Shown: positions 26,311 to 34,774 of the stretch, piece after piece
Position numbering within the stretch: the first letter of the stretch is position 1
How the letters are laid out: each line of letters opens with the position of its first letter
DNA from: Paracoccus subflavus
Lineage (GTDB): Bacteria; Pseudomonadota; Alphaproteobacteria; Rhodobacterales; Rhodobacteraceae
NCBI RefSeq assembly: GCF_004310345.1
Contig: NZ_SISK01000007.1
Span: 62,001 to 126,000, forward strand
Length of the DNA: 64,000 nt
Direction: 5' to 3'
Notes under the pieces: model-generated
Told to the model about the DNA's origin: nothing
What the model saw: only the letters and a program-made list of their open reading frames with translations
The model's database searches: none
Position numbers and translations under genes: made by a program

Positions 26311-26715
26311 ATGAAGATCCTGCTTCTTTCGTTGACCCTGATTTCGGCGTCCGTGGCGCCTGCTGCCTCACAGGACTGGGCCATCGACGGCTTCGATGCC
26401 GTGGACTTTCTGGAGCGTGGTCGGCCCGTACCGGGCCGCGGCGACATCGCGACCATGTGGAAGGGTCAGGTCTGGCATTTCGCCACCGAGGAGAATCGCA
26501 ACCGCTTCGAGGCCGATCCGCGCAGCTTTGCCCCGGCCTTTGGCGGTCTGTGTCCCGTAGCCCTGTCCCAGGGAAAGCGGGTTCGGGGCGATCCGCGCCA
26601 TTTCGTCGTGATTGGAAACCGTCTTTATCTGCTCGGTTCGCCGCGAGCCTTACAGGAATTGCGCCGCAATCCCAAGGATGTGCTGGCAAAGGCAAGGACC
26701 AACTGGGGCCGCTGA
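26311..26715 (+). CDS. Secreted YHS-domain protein
   Basis: A 134-residue exported protein with a signal peptide (residues 1-20, ending VAPAAS). It has a YHS-like domain: GFDAVDFLERGRPVPG, MWKGQVWHFATEENRNRFEADPRSFAPAFGGLCP. YHS domains bind metal or sense small ligands in several contexts; no specific role can be given. It is monocistronic, ended by the hairpin terminator at 26842-26875. Confidence 0.82.
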   Translation: MKILLLSLTLISASVAPAASQDWAIDGFDAVDFLERGRPVPGRGDIATMWKGQVWHFATEENRNRFEADPRSFAPAFGGLCPVALSQGKRVRGDPRHFVVIGNRLYLLGSPRALQELRRNPKDVLAKARTNWGR

Positions 26716-26841
26716 ACTGGTCACGCCTTCTTTCACGAATGCGCGATTTGTCTGGAACTTTTTCCCCTGTGTCCCATTTACAATCTGGAACATGGCCTCG
26801 GAACCGTCATGTTCAGATCACTGTCCCTCGTTCCGCGACTT

Positions 26842-26875
26842 GCGCCCGGCCAGCCTTCTGGACCGGGCGCCTTTT
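26842..26875 (+). terminator. Rho-independent terminator after the YHS gene
   Basis: A two-step stem (GCGCCCGG with CCGGGCGC, inner CCAG with CTGG, loop CCTT) ends in CTTTTATAT on the plus strand. It separates the YHS gene from the CoA-binding protein gene. Confidence 0.85.
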
Positions 26876-26921
26876 ATATGGCATGGTTCTACAACCTTTG
26901 GACGAGGAGGGGAGGCCCGTC

Positions 26922-27353
26922 ATGGAGATCGATTTCAAGGATGACGAGGATATTGCAAGGGTCGCGCAGACCACCCGGGTGATCGCTGTCGTCGGAATGT
27001 CCCCGAACGAGTCACGCGCCAGTTGGGGGGTCGCCCGCTATCTGCAAGCCAATGGGTTCCGGGTCATTCCCGTGAACCCCGGCCATGCAGGCAGCCGCAT
27101 TCTGGGCGAACCTGTTTATGCAAGCTTGACAGACATTCCGAAATCGGCAGGTGTGCAGATGGTCAATGTCTTCCGCCGCCCCGAGGCCGTGGGACCCGTC
27201 GTGGACGAGGCGCTGAAACAGCTTCCCGACTTGCAGACGATCTGGTTGCAGCTTGGCATTCGCAACGATGCCGCAGCCGAAAAAGCACGGCAGCGGGGGG
27301 TGACCGTGATTCAGGACCGATGCTCAAAGATCGAGTTCGCGCGATATATCTGA
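26922..27353 (+). CDS. CoA-binding (Rossmann-fold) protein, YccU family
   Basis: A 143-residue cytoplasmic protein of the CoA-binding/YccU family. The nucleotide-binding fold is visible as VIAVVGMSPNESRASWGVARYLQANG, then VIPVNPGH, LTDIP and a C-terminal conserved QDRCSKIEFARY. The start is fixed by GAGGAGGGGAGG just upstream of the ATG at 26922; an in-frame ATG 39 bp earlier lies before that site. The molecular role of the family is not established. A strong bidirectional terminator follows. Confidence 0.88.
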   Translation: MEIDFKDDEDIARVAQTTRVIAVVGMSPNESRASWGVARYLQANGFRVIPVNPGHAGSRILGEPVYASLTDIPKSAGVQMVNVFRRPEAVGPVVDEALKQLPDLQTIWLQLGIRNDAAAEKARQRGVTVIQDRCSKIEFARYI

Positions 27354-27370
27354 TTGGCGGCAGTTCATGC

Positions 27371-27402
27371 AAAAAGGCCCCGGCATAGCCGGGGCCTTTT
27401 TT
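27371..27402. terminator. Bidirectional rho-independent terminator
   Basis: AAAAAGGCCCCGGC, ATA, GCCGGGGCCTTTTTT is a symmetrical 9-bp stem flanked by A and T runs. It ends both the CoA-binding gene (plus) and the OmpA-family gene (minus). Confidence 0.95.
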
Positions 27403-27415
27403 ACGTCTTGGCCGA

Positions 27416-29629
27416 TTACTGGGCGTCTGCCGTTTGCAGCAGTTCGGTGATCCGGCGCACCGCAGCGCGGCGGTTTTCGCGCACGTCGCCTTCTTGTTGC
27501 ACCAGCGGGAAGCTTTCGCCGTAACCCTGCACCACCATGTTTTCGGGCGGGACCTGGAAATATTCGGTCAGGGCAAGCGCCACCGATTCGGCGCGACGGT
27601 CAGACAGCGCCAGATTGGCTGCATCCGAGCCGACAGTGTCGGTATGCCCCTCGATTAGGAACATCTCGCGCGGATTGCGGCTGACGGCATCGCGGATAGC
27701 GTTGCCCAGGGCCGACAACTGCTGTGCCTGGTCCGGCGTGATGGCGGCCGATCCCGTGTCGAAGGTGATCGAATCGATGGTGATCGGCGGCACAAGCGCA
27801 CGGACCTCGGCAATATTGCGGACCTGACCCAAGGTAAAGGTGCGGTTCACATCCACTTCACTGCGCAGGGCTTCCTGCAAGGCGGCCTCGTCCTGATAGA
27901 TCCCTGCGCCATAGGCAGGCGCCGGAGCGGGCAGCGTCGAGACATCCACCGGCTCGACCTGGGCCGTATCGTCGATCAGGCGCGTCTGGGTACCGTCGGC
28001 AGACACCAGCGTGCGCCGCAGCACACGCAGATCGGCGTCGCGGATGGTGACAACCCGGCTGCCGTCGGCACGGGTCACGATGGTGCGCGACGATCCGTCG
28101 TCAAAGTTCTCGGTCGTCACGGTCGATCCCGGCTGACGCAACAGGGCCACGTCATCCTTGATCAACTGCTGGCTGCCATCGGGAAGCGTCACAACCACCC
28201 GATCCGGCGCGCTGAGCGCGACCTGACGGTTGTTGTTGAGATAGGTTCCCACGGCAACCGCACCCAGGCCCAACAGCAGTGCGCGGGCCAGATCGTTGTT
28301 GTCGTCATCCTCCTCGGCACGCGGCGCGGCCTCGTCCTCGGCCTGCTGCTGCTGAGGCTCGAGGGCGTCCCGCAGGCTGGTTTCAAAATCCTCCGAGGAC
28401 GACCGGCTGTTTTCTTCGGTGATCTGCTGCTCGACCACCTCGCCCTGGGTGTTCTCATCCAAGGCGGCGGCCGTGGGTGCCGCCGTTTCCTGTGCCGCCT
28501 GGCGGGATGCCTCGGTCGCGGTGGCATTGGTCTGGGCCTGCTGCGCATCGGCGGATTGCGGGGATGCAGGCGCTGTGGCCGTGCCCGGAGCTGCCGTTCC
28601 GGTCGCCGCCGGTTCCGTGGCCCCGGTCGTTGCCCCAGTCGTGGCAGGGGCTGCAGGCTGGCTGGCTACGGGCTGGCTGGCGGTGGGCTCGGCCTGCTGG
28701 TCGCGGGTCAGGGCGTCCCGCAGGGCGTCCTCGTCGCTTGTGGCCGTGTCATCCGCGGCTGTCCCGGACGCAGTAGCCTCAGGGGCGGCTTCGGCTTCCA
28801 GCGCGTCCTGCAGCGGATCGGCATCTGGCGCCCCCGACTCTGCAGAGCCCGAATCCGCTGATCCCGAATCCGCAGATCCTGCGGCGCTGTCGGCCTGAGG
28901 CTCGTCCGTCGTTTCCACCGAGGCTTCGGCCTCTGCTCCGACTTCGGTCGAGGCATCGGCCGACGTTGGAGCAGGCTCTGAAGGCGTCGCATCCTGGGCA
29001 GGAGCTTCGGCGGCAGGTGCCGGCTCAGCGGGCGCCGCCTGCGCCGCGGGCTCGGCGGCAGGCTCGCTTGCCTCAGGTGCGGGTTCGGCCGTAGGGGCAG
29101 TGTCGGTGGGGGCGGTGTCCGGCTGGGCAGGGGTGGTTTCAGGCGCTGCCGCTTCTTCCGGGGCCGCTGCAGGCTCCTCTGCAGGCATCGGTTCGGGGGC
29201 GGGCTCGGATGCCGGTTCTGTCGGCGCATCGGCGGCCGCAGCGTCCTCGGTCGGGGCAGCCTCCTCGGCTGCCGCCTCCGGTGCCGGTTCATCGGCGGCA
29301 GCCGGCTCTTCGGCCGCCGGGGCCTCGGCGGCAGGGGCATCGGCTGCAGGTTCCTCGGCCGGGGCGGGTTCTTCCGTGGCAGGGGTGTCGGCCACGGGCT
29401 CATCGACCGTCTGTTCGCTTGTGGCCGGCTGCGTGGCCGTATCGCCCGAAGGCGCTTCGGTCGGCGGCGGGATCTCGGCCTGAGCCAGGATCACGGTGCC
29501 GCCCTGATCGGCGGCACCTTGATCCGCAATGGCGGGATCCAGGGTCAATACCTGGGCCTGCACAAGCTGGGGGGCCAGCAAGGACAGGCAGGCGGCGATG
29601 GCGGTGGTATTGCGTATCATCCTGCGCAT
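27416..29629 (-). CDS. OmpA-family outer-membrane/peptidoglycan-binding protein with long Ala/Pro/Glu-rich region
   Basis: A 737-residue exported protein. A signal peptide ends near residue 26 (LVQAQ). Residues about 45-440 are low-complexity Ala/Pro/Glu/Thr sequence with repeated EPAAEAPA-like words and are probably disordered. A short hydrophobic stretch (ARALLLGLGAVAVGTYL) follows, then a beta-rich segment (PDGSQQLIKDD, TRADGSRVVTIRDAD). The OmpA C-terminal domain is at about residues 610-730 (DSITFDTGSAAITPDQAQQL, IEGHTDTVGSDAANLALSDRRAESV), with the residues that bind diaminopimelate. It likely links the outer membrane to the wall. Confidence 0.88.
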   Translation of the reverse strand: MRRMIRNTTAIAACLSLLAPQLVQAQVLTLDPAIADQGAADQGGTVILAQAEIPPPTEAPSGDTATQPATSEQTVDEPVADTPATEEPAPAEEPAADAPAAEAPAAEEPAAADEPAPEAAAEEAAPTEDAAAADAPTEPASEPAPEPMPAEEPAAAPEEAAAPETTPAQPDTAPTDTAPTAEPAPEASEPAAEPAAQAAPAEPAPAAEAPAQDATPSEPAPTSADASTEVGAEAEASVETTDEPQADSAAGSADSGSADSGSAESGAPDADPLQDALEAEAAPEATASGTAADDTATSDEDALRDALTRDQQAEPTASQPVASQPAAPATTGATTGATEPAATGTAAPGTATAPASPQSADAQQAQTNATATEASRQAAQETAAPTAAALDENTQGEVVEQQITEENSRSSSEDFETSLRDALEPQQQQAEDEAAPRAEEDDDNNDLARALLLGLGAVAVGTYLNNNRQVALSAPDRVVVTLPDGSQQLIKDDVALLRQPGSTVTTENFDDGSSRTIVTRADGSRVVTIRDADLRVLRRTLVSADGTQTRLIDDTAQVEPVDVSTLPAPAPAYGAGIYQDEAALQEALRSEVDVNRTFTLGQVRNIAEVRALVPPITIDSITFDTGSAAITPDQAQQLSALGNAIRDAVSRNPREMFLIEGHTDTVGSDAANLALSDRRAESVALALTEYFQVPPENMVVQGYGESFPLVQQEGDVRENRRAAVRRITELLQTADAQ

Positions 29630-29744
29630 GGGGTTTCCTCTTTTTCCCTTGGGCGGAGCTTCGTTGTCACCCTAACCGAAAGCCGGGGGCCACAGTTCCC
29701 AACATGCGCGTGACCGGCCCGTGATGGGCGATCAGCCCCAACGC

Positions 29745-29771
29745 AAAAGGCGCGCAGCCCTGCCGCGCGCC
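29745..29771 (-). terminator. Rho-independent terminator of the fpr gene
   Basis: GGCGCGC and GCGCGCC (29749-29755, 29765-29771) form a 7-bp stem followed on the minus strand by TTTTGCGT. It lies 27 bp after the reductase stop codon. Confidence 0.75.
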
Positions 29772-29797
29772 CGTCGTTCCGGTCCGATGGCTGCGTC

Positions 29798-30640
29798 TCA
29801 GACGCCGTCGCCGACAAAAGCCTTTTCGACCACGAATTCACGCGGTTCAGAATTGGCCCCCTCATGCAGGCCAAAGCCTTCCAGCACCGCCTTGACATCC
29901 ACGTTGAAGGCCAGGCTGCCGCAAACCATCGCCCGATCGGTGTCCGGGCCGATCGGAGGCAAGCCCAGGTCATCGAAGACCTTGCCCGAGGTCAGGTTGT
30001 CGGTGATCCGCCCCATCAGCGGCGTTTCTTCGCGCGTGGTGGTCGGATAATACAGCAGGCGGCTGGCGAAATCCTCGCCGTACAGTTCGCTCAGCAGCGG
30101 GTCGTGGCGCAGGTCTTCGACCAGTTCGCGGCCATAGGTCAGTTCCTCGGCCGTGCGGCAGGTGTGCATCATCACCACCTGCTCATACCGCTCATAGGTT
30201 TCGGGATCGCGCATCAGGGACGCAAAGGGTGCGATGCCGGTGCCTGTCGCCAGGAACCACAGCCGCTTGCCGGGCAGCAGAGCATCCAGCACCAGCGTGC
30301 CCACGGGCTTGGGCCGCAGGATGATCTCGTCCCCCGGCCGGATATGCTGCAGCTTCGATGTCAGCGGCCCGTCCGGCACCTTGATCGAATAGAACTCCAG
30401 TTCGTCGTCCCAGTTGGGCGAGGCAATGGAATAGGCGCGCAGCAGCGGCTTGCCGTTGTCGCCAAGCAGACCGATCATCACGAATTCGCCGGACCGGAAC
30501 CGCAGGCTGGCAGGCCGCGTCACGCGGAACGAAAACAGGCTGTCGGTCCAGTGCCTGACCGCCGTCACGGTCTGCGCGTCGGGAAGAGTCTTGGCAACGG
30601 TCTTGGGGGCGGCGTCGGCCACGGTGATGTCCAGCGTCAT
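29798..30640 (-). CDS. fpr: Ferredoxin/flavodoxin-NADP+ reductase
   Basis: A 280-residue FNR of the bacterial subclass. The FAD site is LLRAYSIASPNW, and the NADP site is ATGTGIAPFASLMRDPETYERY with CRTAEELTYG. The C-terminus (EFVVEKAFVGDGV) is of the Rhodobacter Fpr kind, which lacks the terminal Tyr of plant FNR. It can supply reduced ferredoxin. It lies 48 bp downstream of the sulfate-assimilation genes, so it could provide electrons for the sulfite reductase encoded there; this is a contextual inference. Confidence 0.94.
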   Translation of the reverse strand: MTLDITVADAAPKTVAKTLPDAQTVTAVRHWTDSLFSFRVTRPASLRFRSGEFVMIGLLGDNGKPLLRAYSIASPNWDDELEFYSIKVPDGPLTSKLQHIRPGDEIILRPKPVGTLVLDALLPGKRLWFLATGTGIAPFASLMRDPETYERYEQVVMMHTCRTAEELTYGRELVEDLRHDPLLSELYGEDFASRLLYYPTTTREETPLMGRITDNLTSGKVFDDLGLPPIGPDTDRAMVCGSLAFNVDVKAVLEGFGLHEGANSEPREFVVEKAFVGDGV

Positions 30641-30688
30641 GATGAAATCCTGCGTGTTCTAGTCGATGGGGCGGCGGGGCGAAACCCC

Positions 30689-31075
30689 TCAGCCGGCCAG
30701 CGTGGCGCGGTGGTCATAGGCCTGCCAGTCGGCCCGCGCGATCCATTGGTCCTGCGGCTGGCGCGCGGCGATGTCGGGGGCAACCTCCACCTCGTCGAAT
30801 CCCACGCGGCGGGCCATGGCAAATTGATCGGCGATCAGGCGGCCAGACGCGCGCAAACGGCCCTTGTAGCCCATCTCTCGCAGGCGGCGGGCCAGCGAAA
30901 AGCCGCGCCCGTCGCTGAAGGACGGAAAGTCGATGGCGATCAGGTCGCGATGCAGGTGCTGTTCCAGATCAGCCAGCGGGGTGTCGGGGGCCAGCGTTTC
31001 CTCGGCCTCGTCCACCAGGGGGTGAAAGCCGTCGTCGCGCGCCAGCACGCGTTCGCTGTTCAGTCGTTCGGTCAT
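30689..31075 (-). CDS. DUF934 protein of the sulfur-assimilation cluster
   Basis: A 128-residue protein of the DUF934 family, recognised by DLIAIDFPSFSDGRGFSLARRLREMGYKGRLRASGRLIADQFAMARRVGFDEVEV. Such proteins are nearly always encoded beside cysH or cysI and are often called oxidoreductases without proof. Its ATG overlaps the cysH stop (ATGA), so it is tightly coupled. Conserved Phe, Asp and Arg residues suggest a binding role; the reaction is unknown. Confidence 0.9.
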   Translation of the reverse strand: MTERLNSERVLARDDGFHPLVDEAEETLAPDTPLADLEQHLHRDLIAIDFPSFSDGRGFSLARRLREMGYKGRLRASGRLIADQFAMARRVGFDEVEVAPDIAARQPQDQWIARADWQAYDHRATLAG

Positions 31076-31803
31076 GCCGGAACCTTTCCGCGGACCATCT
31101 TGCCGCCGATGAAGTGGATGCCGCATTCGGTCTTGTCGCTGCCGCGCCAGCGTCCCGCACGAGGGTCTTCGCCCGGTTTCACCGGCGAGGTGCAGGGCGC
31201 ACAGCCGATCGAGGGATAGCCACGCGCCACCAGGGGATGACGCGGCAAATTATTCTCGACCATGTATTCCTGCACGTCCTCGCTGCGCCAATGCGCCAGC
31301 GGGTTGATGCGCAGGCGCAAGGGCGGCTCGGGTTCAAAGAACTCCAAAGCGGCGCGGTCGGTGTTCTGGAACCGCTTGCGCCCGGTGATCCAGGAATCAT
31401 AGCCCGAGAGTGCCCGTTCCAGCGGAACCGTCTTGCGGAGATCGCAGCAGGCATTGGCGTCGAACCGGTGCAGCGTGCCGTCGGGATCGTGCCGCGCGAC
31501 CTCGGCCCGATCGGCGCGGATCACCTGCACATTGGTCAGACCCAGCCTGGCAGAGACTTTCCCTTGATAGGCCAGCGTTTCGGGGAACAGCATCTGCGTG
31601 TCGATGAACAGCACCGGCAGGCCCGGCGCCACCCGGCTGACCATGTGCAGCAGCACCACCGATTCCGCGCCAAAGGACGACACCAGCGCCACCCGCCCCA
31701 GGTCGGGATCGGTCACGGCGCGGCGCAGAACCTCGGTCGCGGCATGGTGGCGATAGCGGTCGTTCAGCCGCCCTGCCCGCGTGTCCAGGTTTCCGTCAAG
31801 CAT
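31072..31803 (-). CDS. cysH: Adenylyl-sulfate (APS) reductase, iron-sulfur type
   Basis: A 243-residue reductase of the assimilatory pathway that makes sulfite from activated sulfate. The PP-loop-like VALVSSFGAESVVLLHM is near residue 40. The paired cysteines of ACCDLRK and the CAPCT motif give the CC...CxxC ligand set of the [4Fe-4S] cluster that marks APS rather than PAPS reductases. The catalytic Cys is in KTECGIHF near the C-terminus. The start MLDGNLDTRAG overlaps the end of cysI by 8 bp; upstream open frame is a shadow of cysI. Confidence 0.94.
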   Translation of the reverse strand: MLDGNLDTRAGRLNDRYRHHAATEVLRRAVTDPDLGRVALVSSFGAESVVLLHMVSRVAPGLPVLFIDTQMLFPETLAYQGKVSARLGLTNVQVIRADRAEVARHDPDGTLHRFDANACCDLRKTVPLERALSGYDSWITGRKRFQNTDRAALEFFEPEPPLRLRINPLAHWRSEDVQEYMVENNLPRHPLVARGYPSIGCAPCTSPVKPGEDPRAGRWRGSDKTECGIHFIGGKMVRGKVPA

Positions 31804-33454
31804 GGGCAGGCTCGGGATAGAGCGCGGCCTTGAAGGGTGCCGGGCCCAGCCGGCGATAGGCATCGATGAAGCGTTCCGACGCATCCGCGCGCAGGTCCAG
31901 ATAGGCGCGCAGCAGGCGGTCGATGGCGGGCACGACCTCTTCGGCCGGAAAGCCCGCGCCGGCACGTTCGCCGATGGCCGGGATGTCGTATCCGTCGCCG
32001 CCCAAGGTGATCTGGTAGTTTTCCACCCCTGCACGATCCAGACCCAGGATGCCGATATGGCCAAGATGGTGATGCCCGCAAGCGTTGATGCAGCCCGAAA
32101 TGCGGATGTTCAGCTTGCCGATTTCATCCTCAAGCCCGGCTTCCTTGAAATGCGTGGCGATGTCCTGCGCGATCGGGATCGACCGGGCGGTCGCCAGCGT
32201 GCAATAGTCCATGCCCGGGCAGGCGATGATGTCGCTGGTCAGCCCGGCATTGGCGACAGCCAGCCCGGCCTTTTGCAGAGCCGCATAGACGGCGGGCAGG
32301 TCCGACTTGTGGACATGGGGCAGCACCACGTTCTGGTCGTGGCTGACGCGCAGGTCGGCATGGCCGTACCGGTCGGCCAGATCCGCCAAGAGGCGCATCT
32401 GATCCGCGCTGGCATCCCCCGGCGTCTCTCCATGGGTCTTGAAGGTCACGATGACGCTGGCATAGCCCTCGATCTTGTGGGGGTGCAGGTTGGTATCGGT
32501 CCAACTGCGGAAGGCGCCGTTCTTGACCCGCTCGGCCTCAAAGCCGTCGGTGGCGGCATTGCGAAAGGCGGGGGCGGCGAAGCGGTCCCTGAAGATCGCC
32601 AGGGCCTCGCGGTCGGCGCCGTGGAAATCGCGGCGGCGGTTTGCGAATTCCTCCTCGACCTCGGCCTTGAACACCTCCAGGCCGCGTTCGTGGACGGTGA
32701 TCTTGATGCGGGCCTTGTACTTGTTGTCGCGCCGCCCCGACAGGTTGTAGGTGGCGATGATCGCCTCGATATAGGCCAGCAGGTCGGCCTCGGGCAGAAA
32801 GTCGCGGATCACCTTACCCAGCATGGGCGTGCGGCCCAGGCCACCGCCGACCCAAACCTCGAATCCGGTTCGGCCATCCTTCTGGATCAGGCGCAGCCCG
32901 ATGTCATGGGCGGCCACCAAGGCGCGGTCGCGCTGCGCGCCGCTGATGGCGATCTTGAACTTGCGCGGCAGGAACTGGAATTCGGCGTGGTCGGTGGACC
33001 AACTGCGCAGCAGTTCGGCATAGGGGCGCGGATCCATCCATTCGTCGGCGGCCGCACCTGCGAATGCGTCGGTGGTGACGTTGCGGATCGTATTGCCGCT
33101 GGTCTGGATGGCGTGCATCCCCACGGATGCCAGCTTGTCCAGCATGTCGGGAATGTCCACCAGACGCGGCCAGTTGAACTGGATGTTCTGGCGCGTGGTC
33201 CAGTGGCCATAGCCCTTGTCATAGGTTTCGGCCAGATGGGCCAGCATCCGCATCTGGTCGGGACTGATCGTTCCGTAAGGAATGGCAACCCGCAGCATAT
33301 AGGCATGCAGTTGCAGATAGACGCCGTTCATCAGGCGCAGGGGGCGGAATTCGTCTTCGGTCAGGCTGCCGTCAAGACGACGGTCCACCTGGGCGCGGAA
33401 CTGGGCCGCGCGGTGGCGCACATAGTCGGTCTCGACAGGGCGGACGTCAAACAT
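31796..33454 (-). CDS. cysI: Nitrite/sulfite reductase hemoprotein, assimilatory sulfite reductase
   Basis: A 552-residue siroheme and [4Fe-4S] reductase with two ferrodoxin-like and two catalytic half-domains. Substrate-binding Arg/Lys occur in GHWTTRQNIQFNWP. The cluster and siroheme ligands are in ACPGMDYC and NIRISGCINACGHHHLG. The enzyme reduces sulfite to sulfide with six electrons, probably from ferredoxin, given the size and the nearby fpr. The gene overlaps DUF2849 upstream (8 bp) and cysH downstream. Siroheme synthase (cysG), often in this cluster, is absent here. Confidence 0.94.
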   Translation of the reverse strand: MFDVRPVETDYVRHRAAQFRAQVDRRLDGSLTEDEFRPLRLMNGVYLQLHAYMLRVAIPYGTISPDQMRMLAHLAETYDKGYGHWTTRQNIQFNWPRLVDIPDMLDKLASVGMHAIQTSGNTIRNVTTDAFAGAAADEWMDPRPYAELLRSWSTDHAEFQFLPRKFKIAISGAQRDRALVAAHDIGLRLIQKDGRTGFEVWVGGGLGRTPMLGKVIRDFLPEADLLAYIEAIIATYNLSGRRDNKYKARIKITVHERGLEVFKAEVEEEFANRRRDFHGADREALAIFRDRFAAPAFRNAATDGFEAERVKNGAFRSWTDTNLHPHKIEGYASVIVTFKTHGETPGDASADQMRLLADLADRYGHADLRVSHDQNVVLPHVHKSDLPAVYAALQKAGLAVANAGLTSDIIACPGMDYCTLATARSIPIAQDIATHFKEAGLEDEIGKLNIRISGCINACGHHHLGHIGILGLDRAGVENYQITLGGDGYDIPAIGERAGAGFPAEEVVPAIDRLLRAYLDLRADASERFIDAYRRLGPAPFKAALYPEPAHA

Positions 33455-33791
33455 TGCGGGCCTCGGTCTGCTGGGTGGGTTGCTTCAGGGTCTGGATGCC
33501 GTGGAAGTAATTGGACGGGCCGCGCTGGCGGAACGCCTCGCGGAAATGGGTGGGTTCGGGGCCGTTTGGGCCGCGCCGCGCCTCGACGATGTAGGGCCCG
33601 ACGACAAGGTGCGACTGCCCGACCGCCTTGAGCAGCGCCAGATCGGCAATCGCCTCGTCCTCGAACAGGGTCGCCTGCGCAGGATCGGCCGTCCAGCCGT
33701 CTTCGCACATCCACAGGTTATGGCCTTCGCGCAGGTCGTTTGCGGTAATAACGCCGGGCTTGGCGGCCGTCGGGGCAAAGGCTTTGCTCAT
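33447..33791 (-). CDS. DUF2849 protein, first gene of the sulfur-assimilation operon
   Basis: A 114-residue protein of the DUF2849 family, seen from VITANDLREGHNLWM and the VGPYIVEARRGPNGPEPTHFREAFRQRGPSNYFHG block. Members occur almost only beside cysI-type genes in alphaproteobacteria, and a role as an accessory or regulatory factor is presumed. It is the promoter-proximal gene, divergent from an Lrp-type regulator across a 104-bp AT-rich interval. Confidence 0.88.
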   Translation of the reverse strand: MSKAFAPTAAKPGVITANDLREGHNLWMCEDGWTADPAQATLFEDEAIADLALLKAVGQSHLVVGPYIVEARRGPNGPEPTHFREAFRQRGPSNYFHGIQTLKQPTQQTEARNV

Positions 33792-33895
33792 GATGCGGAC
33801 CCTTTCGGATTGATGATGGTAATATAGAATTTTGTTCTGTAAAAACGCTACAGGGTTGCGGAAATAAGGACACGGGCCACAGCGTTCGAAACATC

Positions 33896-34408
33896 ATGGA
33901 ACAACATTCACCCAATCCGGATACAGCAAAAACAAATCCCCGGCTGGACGAGGTCGATCGCAAAATCCTGTCCCTGCTGCAAACCGACGCCAGCCTGTCG
34001 CTGGATCAGATCGCCGACCGGGTGGGCGCGTCCAAGACCCCGGTCTGGAACCGCATCCGCAAGCTGCGCGAGGCGGGCGTGATCCGCCGCCAGGTCGCCA
34101 TCCTCGACCCCGAGGCCCTGGGATTGGAGGCCTGCTTCTTTGTCCTGATCCGCACCAGCGAACACGACAGGGACTGGGCCGCGCGGTTTCTCAAGGCGCT
34201 GCGCGACCGCCCCGAGGTGATCGAGGCGCATCGCCTGGCAGGCGACATCGACTATATCTTGAAGGTGCAGGTCCGCAACGCGCGCGCCTATGACCGCTTC
34301 TATCAGTCGCTGATCGGCGAGGTGAAGATCCACAATGTCACCGCCCTGCTGTCGATGGAGGAGATCAAGGCCACCAGCGCGCTGCCGATCCCCGAGGCGG
34401 GACTCTAG
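33896..34408 (+). CDS. Lrp/AsnC-family transcriptional regulator divergent from cys genes
   Basis: A 170-residue Lrp-type regulator. The helix-turn-helix is at residues about 19-60 (LDEVDRKILSLLQTDASLSLDQIADRVGASKTPVWNRIRKLREAG), followed by an effector-binding RAM domain (EVIEAHRLAGDIDYILKVQVRNARAYDRF). Divergent placement from the sulfur-assimilation operon suggests it controls it, probably in response to cysteine or a related amino acid; this is inferred from position. The intergenic region holds an AGAATTTTGTTCT imperfect palindrome near 33820 that could be its site. Confidence 0.88.
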   Translation: MEQHSPNPDTAKTNPRLDEVDRKILSLLQTDASLSLDQIADRVGASKTPVWNRIRKLREAGVIRRQVAILDPEALGLEACFFVLIRTSEHDRDWAARFLKALRDRPEVIEAHRLAGDIDYILKVQVRNARAYDRFYQSLIGEVKIHNVTALLSMEEIKATSALPIPEAGL

Positions 34409-34417
34409 GTCCGGTCA

Positions 34418-34774
34418 ATGGTGGAATTCACCCTCTGGCATCATCCGGACTGTTCGGCCTCGGGCCTTGTGCTGCAGACACTGCATGATGCCGGGACAAC
34501 GGTCGCGGTCCGCGACTGTCAGGCGCAACTGCCTTCGGTCGATGCGTTGCGGGCGGCATTGACCCGGATGGAGAGGGTGCCGCGCGACCTGCGCCGACGC
34601 GGGAACACAGCTTGCGACGATCTGGGTCCGGACGATCCGCCGCTGTCCGACGACGTCCTGATCGCGGCCATGACGGCCCACCCGGCATGGATCGAACGAC
34701 CAGCGACCGTTGGCCCCAAGGGCGCATGGCTGTGCCGCCCCCGCAGGGCCGCCGCAGACGTGCTGGGCGATTGA
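34418..34774 (+). CDS. ArsC/Spx-like thioredoxin-fold protein
   Basis: A 118-residue ArsC-family protein. The N-terminal HHPDCSASGLVLQTLHDAG gives the active-site Cys (CSAS) in the normal position of glutaredoxin-dependent arsenate reductases. The C-terminal HPAWIERPATVGPKGAWLCRP holds the conserved Arg region. It begins 9 bp after the Lrp gene and overlaps the next gene at TGATG. There is no arsenical resistance gene nearby, so an unidentified thiol-redox role is as likely as arsenate reduction. Confidence 0.82.
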   Translation: MVEFTLWHHPDCSASGLVLQTLHDAGTTVAVRDCQAQLPSVDALRAALTRMERVPRDLRRRGNTACDDLGPDDPPLSDDVLIAAMTAHPAWIERPATVGPKGAWLCRPRRAAADVLGD

